Both the position numbers and the translations under genes were made by a program. Below are positions 58,076 to 64,000 of a stretch of DNA of 64,000 bases, piece after piece (within the stretch, counting starts at the first letter, position 1; the number at the start of each line of letters is the position of its first letter). Origin of the DNA: Trichoplax adhaerens (Eukaryota > Placozoa > Uniplacotomia > Trichoplacea > Trichoplacidae); the NCBI RefSeq assembly GCF_000150275.1, contig NW_002060946.1, positions 493,815 to 557,814 of the forward strand, written 5' to 3'. The notes beneath the pieces were generated by a model that worked only from the letters and a program-made list of their open reading frames with translations, was not told the DNA's origin and made no database searches.

Positions 58076-59958
58076 CGTTGTTGTACTAGTTCTTTCTTTC
58101 AGCTTGTAGACTTGTCAAGTATGTACTACCGGTACTTGATGAAAATTCGCATTCAATATACGTCTGGATACAAATTAAACCACGTCTATAGGCTTTAAAT
58201 AGAAGTGAAAAGCTTTCTTCATTCCAAAAAAGCGAGGGAATTCGGTTATTGTCACTATGGCTACTGATGAGATTTGCGCTTGCGTGTAATATAAATTTAC
58301 TTAAAGAATTAAATTAAATTGGACGTAACTGAAATTATAGTAAAAGATTTATTCTGAGATTGCCTTGAAAACTTAATTTCGATCAATCATCATGACCACC
58401 GATCAATTACTGTACTGTATGATTTAAAGTACTGTAGTGGGCAATCTATTCCTTATTAGGAGAATACAGTAATGAGAAATACTTCTCTCTCTTTATAAAG
58501 TAAAAGAAAGACTCGAGTCTTATTCGGTTTACGATGAAAAATTATATATCTAGTAATGAAAGCCTAGTCAATTGTATTGGAGTTGAGTAAATCATTATTG
58601 AACTTTTAGGAATTTATATAGTGACTCAACAACTACAAAAATATCTATTAAAAGCACTTTCTATCCGTAACTGAAATGGAAATGAATTTTGAGTGTAATA
58701 ATAGTGATTGAGTAAACAATAACACAGTATTTTAAAATTTATTTATCTAGTAGTAAGACTGGATAATAAAATAACAAATTAGATAAATAAATTTGCGAAA
58801 GAAATGAATCCCGAAAAATTCAATGAAGATTAGTAAAGCAAAAGACTTTACTATAGTTTATAACACGTTCATAAGAAGCAAAAATTGCATTATGTTAAAT
58901 TTCTGATTTGATGTCACGGCCAATAGTAAGTCTAATTTACACAATATTGTAATATAAGATAAGATAAGGCAAGGCATAACATCTATCGAACTTCAGACTT
59001 AAATAAACTCTCAACGTTAAATACACAGACAGAATGAAAATCGGAAATTTACATGCACATTGAAAAACATTGATAGATTAAAATGAAAATATACCGATAT
59101 CGTCACTTCGGTAATTGCATTGTAAAACGGTAAGTAAAAGCCACAAGGTACATTATTTACAGAGATTACAATCCAACCTAAGAAGTTTCATTGTCGATTA
59201 AACACTTAAAAATCAGAATAATTGTCGATTATTCTTTACATACTTTATACATACATATTACATACCACAATTTATGTAACTTAATTTGCATGGAATGAAA
59301 CAATACCTGCAATTACTTTATCAATGATATATTATGCAATAAAAACGTACAAACAGTAGCTGTAATCACTAATACTTACTATTTATATAGATTTATATTC
59401 TACGCATTATACAAACCTGTTATAATCAATTTCAGAGTGATACGAGTAACCCAAAGAGTAATTCTATTATGGGCAGATTAAATTGAAAGCTCCACTAAAT
59501 TTTGTTCAAATTAGCAATAAAATTAATCTCAGTATTGAAATCGGTTCTCTATAATATTAACTGTCACGAAATACTGTACTTTGGCTACATCCGTATGAAA
59601 ATTAACTATTAATGTGAACAGTCGATTCTTATAAGAGTTAAATGTAATCTCAATCAGAATTATAGAAACACTGTAAATCAGTTTGGCTTAATTTTTATTA
59701 TTAATTTTTATTCCTTGTATCTTAAGGAATCTATCCTTTCATAATTATAATATATGTAGGCTATGTTATATTACTTATCTTGTATCACGACTCAGTCTAT
59801 ATCTGTAGATTATTAAGTAATATCTGACATGTTACAGCTATCTTCCTAGTATGCTAAAGAATTCGATCTATTGATAGTTTTATGATAGTGCAATAACTTA
59901 TGTATCATTCATTAATTCACAGTATCTTAATTATTTTACAATAACTACTGTACTTAGT
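58076..59958. other. Spacer between the duplicated P450 units
   Basis: 58076-58733 is the 5' flank shared with the intact copy. 58734-59226 is further 5' flank, homologous to about 63310-63790. 59227-59958 is the 3' flank of the intact copy. No independent gene is seen. Confidence 0.75.
58194..58201 (-). promoter_or_regulatory. TATA-like box of the frameshifted P450 copy
   Basis: TATTTAAA on the minus strand, 119 bp upstream of the ATG at 58075, identical in context to 61586-61593. Assigned by position. Confidence 0.3.
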
Positions 59959-61467
59959 TTATGGTGAACTCCTTTCCTCTAATCCTATCTTGATACCATT
60001 TTTCGGTGAAATAGTAATTCCGGCATTTAGTTGTAATGGCACCTCGGTTTCTTTAACACGAATAAACTTAACTGTTCGTAACACTGTTACTAATGCTATC
60101 TTTATTTCCATTAGAGCAAATCTCATACCAATGCAGATTCTTGGTCCAGCACCAAAAGGTAAGTAACTCATCGAGCTACGTTTTTGTTTCTCTTCTTGAG
60201 TAAACCGTTCCGGTATAAACTTTTCTGGATCAGGCCATTCTGCGCTATCACGTTGAAGGGCATAAGTAGATAGCATAATTGATGTTCCAGCAACAAATTG
60301 GTAATCTCCAATAGTACAGTCTTGAGCTACTTCGCGTATAATAATAGGAATAGGTGGATAAAGTCTTAATGTTTCGGTAATAACCATATCTAAATATTTT
60401 AATTCAAATATTTGTTCATAACTTAAATCGTCGTCGACTCCACTGAATGCATCGTCAACTTCATTAATTAATCTCTCTTGAACATCGGGATTAACGGCAA
60501 GTAAGTAACACACAGAAGATAGAGTATTAGCAGTAGTTTCGTAACCAGCTAGTAGAAAGACAAAACTTTGAGCAATAATATCTTCGTCCGATAATTTACC
60601 AGATTCTCGTCCATCTAACACTAATTGTAAGAAGTCTTTACTCTTAGGAGCGCTAGATTGACGCCGCTCTTTGATAACTTGGCGAGCTGCATGATCTAAT
60701 TGTTGAAAATATTTAGCTTCAAAGTCTAACGGTGATTTTCTGATTAGTTCGAGCAAACTAGGCGATATTATTGTAAATAGAATTCTCCTTAGTATTCCAG
60801 AAAGCATTTTGGAAGCTGCATTAGTTAAAGTAGTATCTTGAGTATTTAGCTGTACGCCAAACGCGACACTTAAGATTACCTCCATTGTAAATTTCCCAAA
60901 TACGTCTCGTGCATCGATAATTTCTCCTTGTTGTGCGTAAGATATTAAAGCAGATCGAAGCTTTCGTGACGAATTATCGACAATTGGTAATACTGCTTTT
61001 AACTTATTAGCACTAAATGTAGGAGTGATAGTATCTCGAATGGTTTTCCACTCTTGATCTCTTGAAAAAGCTAACATTTTATCAAGGTAGTCGAATGGAA
61101 ACTTTATTGGCAATCGTCTGTTAGGAAATAAATGAAAGTCTTTGATTAATATCTTTTTGATTATCTCGTAATCGGAGACAAGGGTTAATCGTTCAGTACC
61201 ATAGAATAAGCCGACTACTTTTCCGTACTTTTTAGTGTAATACATATGAGCTAGATGTTGACCGCCTAGTCGAGCAATTTCGGGTATATTGCCTAGAATA
61301 GGCCATGGTTTAGGTCCAGGTATGCCTAATTTGTCGAAATGTTGTAGAATAGTGATATATCTGTAGTAGAAGATGTAGATAATTAAAGCAGCAAATATAG
61401 CTACTAGAACCGCAGTAGAATGTATCTGCCAAATATCTTGTACACAGTTCAATAGATTAGATAGCAT
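59959..61467 (-). CDS. Cytochrome P450, CYP3 clan (intronless), copy 8
   Basis: A 502-aa intact P450 and the functional sister of the frameshifted copy 3.4 kb away. It has an anchor (about 18-36), the hinge GIPGPKP (48-54), WxxxR (W140-R144), the I-helix AGYETT (307-312), ExxR (E365-R368), IPERF (418-422) and the haem loop FGAGPRICIG with Cys445, followed by MRFALMEIK. All catalytic features are present, so an ER-membrane haem-thiolate monooxygenase is expected. It aligns without gaps to copy 6. Its 5' flank is shorter than that of the sister unit: homology stops at about 62128, so upstream control elements may differ. The start is the ATG at 61467. Confidence 0.94.
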   Translation of the reverse strand: MLSNLLNCVQDIWQIHSTAVLVAIFAALIIYIFYYRYITILQHFDKLGIPGPKPWPILGNIPEIARLGGQHLAHMYYTKKYGKVVGLFYGTERLTLVSDYEIIKKILIKDFHLFPNRRLPIKFPFDYLDKMLAFSRDQEWKTIRDTITPTFSANKLKAVLPIVDNSSRKLRSALISYAQQGEIIDARDVFGKFTMEVILSVAFGVQLNTQDTTLTNAASKMLSGILRRILFTIISPSLLELIRKSPLDFEAKYFQQLDHAARQVIKERRQSSAPKSKDFLQLVLDGRESGKLSDEDIIAQSFVFLLAGYETTANTLSSVCYLLAVNPDVQERLINEVDDAFSGVDDDLSYEQIFELKYLDMVITETLRLYPPIPIIIREVAQDCTIGDYQFVAGTSIMLSTYALQRDSAEWPDPEKFIPERFTQEEKQKRSSMSYLPFGAGPRICIGMRFALMEIKIALVTVLRTVKFIRVKETEVPLQLNAGITISPKNGIKIGLEERSSP

Positions 61468-61585
61468 CGTTGTTGTACTAGTTCTTTCTTTCAGCTTGTA
61501 GACTTGTCAAGTATGTACTACCGGTACTTGATGAAAATTCGCATTCAACATACGTCTGGGTACAAATTAAACCACGTCTATAGGC

Positions 61586-61593
61586 TTTAAATA
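61586..61593 (-). promoter_or_regulatory. TATA-like box of P450 copy 8
   Basis: TATTTAAA on the minus strand, 119 bp upstream of the ATG at 61467. Conserved in the duplicated unit; function inferred from position. Confidence 0.3.
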
Positions 61594-62589
61594 GAAGTGA
61601 AAAGCTTTCTTCATTCCAAAAAAAGCGAGGGAATTCGGTCATTGTCACTATGGCTACTGATGAGATTTGCGCTTGCGTGTAATATAAATTTACTTACAGA
61701 ATTAAATTAATTGGACGTAACTGAAATTATAGTATAAGATTTATTCCGAGATTGCCTTGAAAACTTAATTTCGATCAATCATCATGACCACCGATCAATT
61801 ACTGTACTGTATGATTTAAAGTACTGTAGTGGGCAATCTATTCCTTATTAGTAGAATACAGTAATGAGAAATACTTCTCTCTCTTTATAAAGTAAAAGAA
61901 AGACTCGAGTCTTATTCGGTTTACGATGAAAAATTATATATCTAGTAATGAAAGCCTAGTCAATTGTATTGGAGTTGAGTAAATCATTATTGAGCTTTTA
62001 GGAATCTATATGTGACTCAACAACTACAAAAATATCTATTAAAAGCACTTTCTATCCGTAACTGAAATGGAAATGAATTTTGAGTGTAATAATAGTGATT
62101 GAGTAAATAATAATACAGTATTTTAAGATTAAATTACACTACTTTAATATTCTAATTTACGATACCTCGAATTGGATCATCGTAGCGATTGATTCCCTAT
62201 TCTTATACGCTCGAAGTAGAGCAATTTTTGATTGGCTAACTTAGAGATCTACAAGCAATACGTTGTATAGCGTAATGCTGCATCCCAATAGGACGACAAA
62301 ATTAACTTGATTGCTATGTTAAACCGTAGAGGTAAACCCCTCTTGCCTCTACGTGGATTAACTTCTTTTACCATACTGTACAACTCAATTACGAAAAGCG
62401 TTCGCGGGCTTCCACCAGTAATGATTAAATTAAAACAGGATAAAAACTAATTATGTTGCTATCTCGTTTAATTAATTAGTTATTTGCTTGACAGCAAAGC
62501 CTGGTAACATTTTACCAACAAGAAATCCTGATAGTAGATAAGTACAGCACTTTTTTATCTCTTTTTTAAATGAGTAGGCACTCATGTTT

Positions 62590-63790
62590 ACGCTAGTCAG
62601 TCTATAGGTTTGTTAAGTATGTACTGCCGGACTTAACCAAAAATTTGCATTTAACGTAGCTAAAGTTATGGACCACTAGAAGAAAACCGGTTTCTTCTAG
62701 TAGTTTATAGTAAAGTAGAACTACATACTCAACCAAGTGAAAGATTTTTACCGCACCTTTGTACCATGTTAAGTTTAATAGCCACTTGCTACCGTACTTT
62801 ATGAAGATTTGCTATTTTATATAGTAAACTGAAACGTTTATTCAACTAAATAAAAGATCTCATACCGTACGTTTGGATATAAATCAAACCATGTTTATAA
62901 GCTTCAAATAGAACTTGAAAAAATTTTGCTGGTTTACTTCATATGCGCGAGGGAATTTGTTCATTGTTACTATGGCTGCTGATGAGATTTGCACTTGCGT
63001 GCAATATACTATACTTCGAATATTAAATCAGTTGGAATTCATTGAAAGTAATATAATAAAAGATTTATGCCGGGATTACCTTGAAAACCGAATGTTAATC
63101 ACTATGACCACTGATCAATGTTAGATTAATGACAGCCCAATCAATTGTGTTGAAATTGAGTAAATCAATATCTAACTTTTAAGAATCTTCGTAATGACTT
63201 ATTGACTAAGAAAATATTTATTAAAAAACACCTTCTTTGCGTAGCTGAAATGGAAATAAATTTCGAAAGTAATAATAGTGATTGAATGAATATTGACGTT
63301 GTAGTTAAAATTAAATTATCTAGTACTAAACTAGATAACAAATTAATTAGATAACTTTGCGCAATCAATAAATTTCGAAAAAATTGAATGAAAATTAGTA
63401 AAGCAAACGTCGCTATTATAGTTTATTTCACGACTATAAGTAGAAAAAAATTGCATTATCGTTGAATCTTCTGATTAAAAAGCACGACCAATAGTAAGTC
63501 TAATTTATAAAATATTGTAATATCAGATAGGGCATAATATCGAGCTTCAGATTTAAATAAAGGCTATAAGTTAAATAAATAGGTAGGATAAAAATTGGGT
63601 ATTTACGCGTACATGTACATTGAAAAAAATTGATACATTAAAATGAAAAATATATCGATATCGTCACTTCGGTAATCGCACTGTAAAATGATAAGTAAAA
63701 TCACAAGGAATATATGTTTAGCAGACATCACAACGCAATTTAAGGAGTTTCCCTGTCGATTGAACAGTTAAAAATCAGAATATATTGATA
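62590..63790. repeat. Orphan, diverged copy of the P450 5' flank
   Basis: This segment is collinear with 58110-59230, the 5' flank of the frameshifted P450. Shared words include AAGTATGTACTGCCGG, GCTGATGAGATTTGC, AATAATAGTGATTGA, ATTAGTAAAGCAAA and ATCGTCACTTCGGTAAT. No P450 reading frame adjoins it, so it looks like the remnant of a third unit whose gene was deleted. An insertion near 62690-62900 separates its first block from the rest. Confidence 0.8.
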
Positions 63791-64000
63791 TTTGTAGGTC
63801 GGTAGTTTTCCTATAGTACCTTGCATAAAAGTATTTTGCTCCGTAGGTTAATACTATAATACAAATCATATAATTACATTATCGACAATATCGGATGATC
63901 AATATTCAAAATAATGATATCAATTACGATATGAAAAACGATAAGATTGCTTAATGAATATTATAACATTACAACCAGCTTAACATCGAACTATATTAGA

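Larger units (their letters stand above)
55832..62128. repeat. Recent tandem duplication of a P450 unit (period ~3.39 kb)
   Basis: 55832-58733 matches 59227-62128 almost base for base, including the whole P450 gene, about 500-700 bp of 3' flank and about 650 bp of 5' flank. The offset is 3392-3395 bp. Divergence is slightly higher at the 3' outer edge. The first unit carries a longer 5' flank (58734-59226) that the second lacks. Confidence 0.92.
61468..64000. other. Region upstream of P450 copy 8
   Basis: 61468-62128 is duplicated 5' flank. 62129-62589 is unique AT-rich sequence. 62590-63790 is an orphan copy of the P450 5' flank (listed separately). 63791-64000 shows nothing. Open frames at 62915-63124 and 63165-63368 lie inside the orphan flank and have no counterpart conserved in the other copies. 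Confidence 0.65.

Noticed and set aside
1-64000. Bacterial or viral insertion, CRISPR array, or operon structure
   Set aside because: The genes are spliced or animal-type, and no direct-repeat/spacer array, integrase, transposase or capsid-like frame was seen on either strand.

Overview
The window looks like nuclear DNA of an early-branching animal. It is AT-rich, with short GT-AG introns (mostly about 50-450 bp), intronless CYP3-clan cytochrome P450 genes, and animal-type genes: an M1 aminopeptidase N, an ionotropic glutamate receptor, MIC13, TTI2 and a legumain relative. The compact gene spacing and this gene set would fit a placozoan (Trichoplax/Hoilungia type). That assignment is inference; no species marker was seen. 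There are no prokaryotic operons, CRISPR arrays, tRNAs or rRNAs.

Layout. 1-13 kb: four intronless CYP3-clan P450 genes (two minus, two plus). Their spacers are rich in palindromic TACTGTA/TACAGTA repeats, including a hairpin with a 41-bp stem. The third P450 lacks the usual oxygen-activation motif. 14-22 kb: a 20-exon minus-strand aminopeptidase N (971 aa when joined), with one GC-AG intron required by the alignment. 25.4-28.9 kb: a 17-exon plus-strand TTI2 gene (TELO2-TTI1-TTI2 complex). 29.6-31.0 kb: a two-exon minus-strand MIC13 gene, convergent with TTI2. 33.5-35.0 kb: a three-exon secreted legumain-like protein whose catalytic His motif appears lost. 38.5-46.3 kb: a 14-exon ionotropic glutamate receptor (915 aa) with unusual ligand-pocket and pore residues. 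47.5-62 kb: a second P450 array on the minus strand with three intact genes and one frameshifted copy, built on a repeating unit of about 3.39 kb.

The genes do not form one pathway. The P450s (ER monooxygenases), aminopeptidase N (surface peptide trimming) and pseudo-legumain (secreted) are chemical or extracellular functions. TTI2 and MIC13 are housekeeping genes for PIKK kinase maturation and mitochondrial cristae. The receptor is a cation channel. The P450 arrays look like a birth-and-death gene family.

Exon boundaries were read by eye from splice sites, reading phase and family conservation. All joined coding sequences stay in phase, but no transcript data were available.
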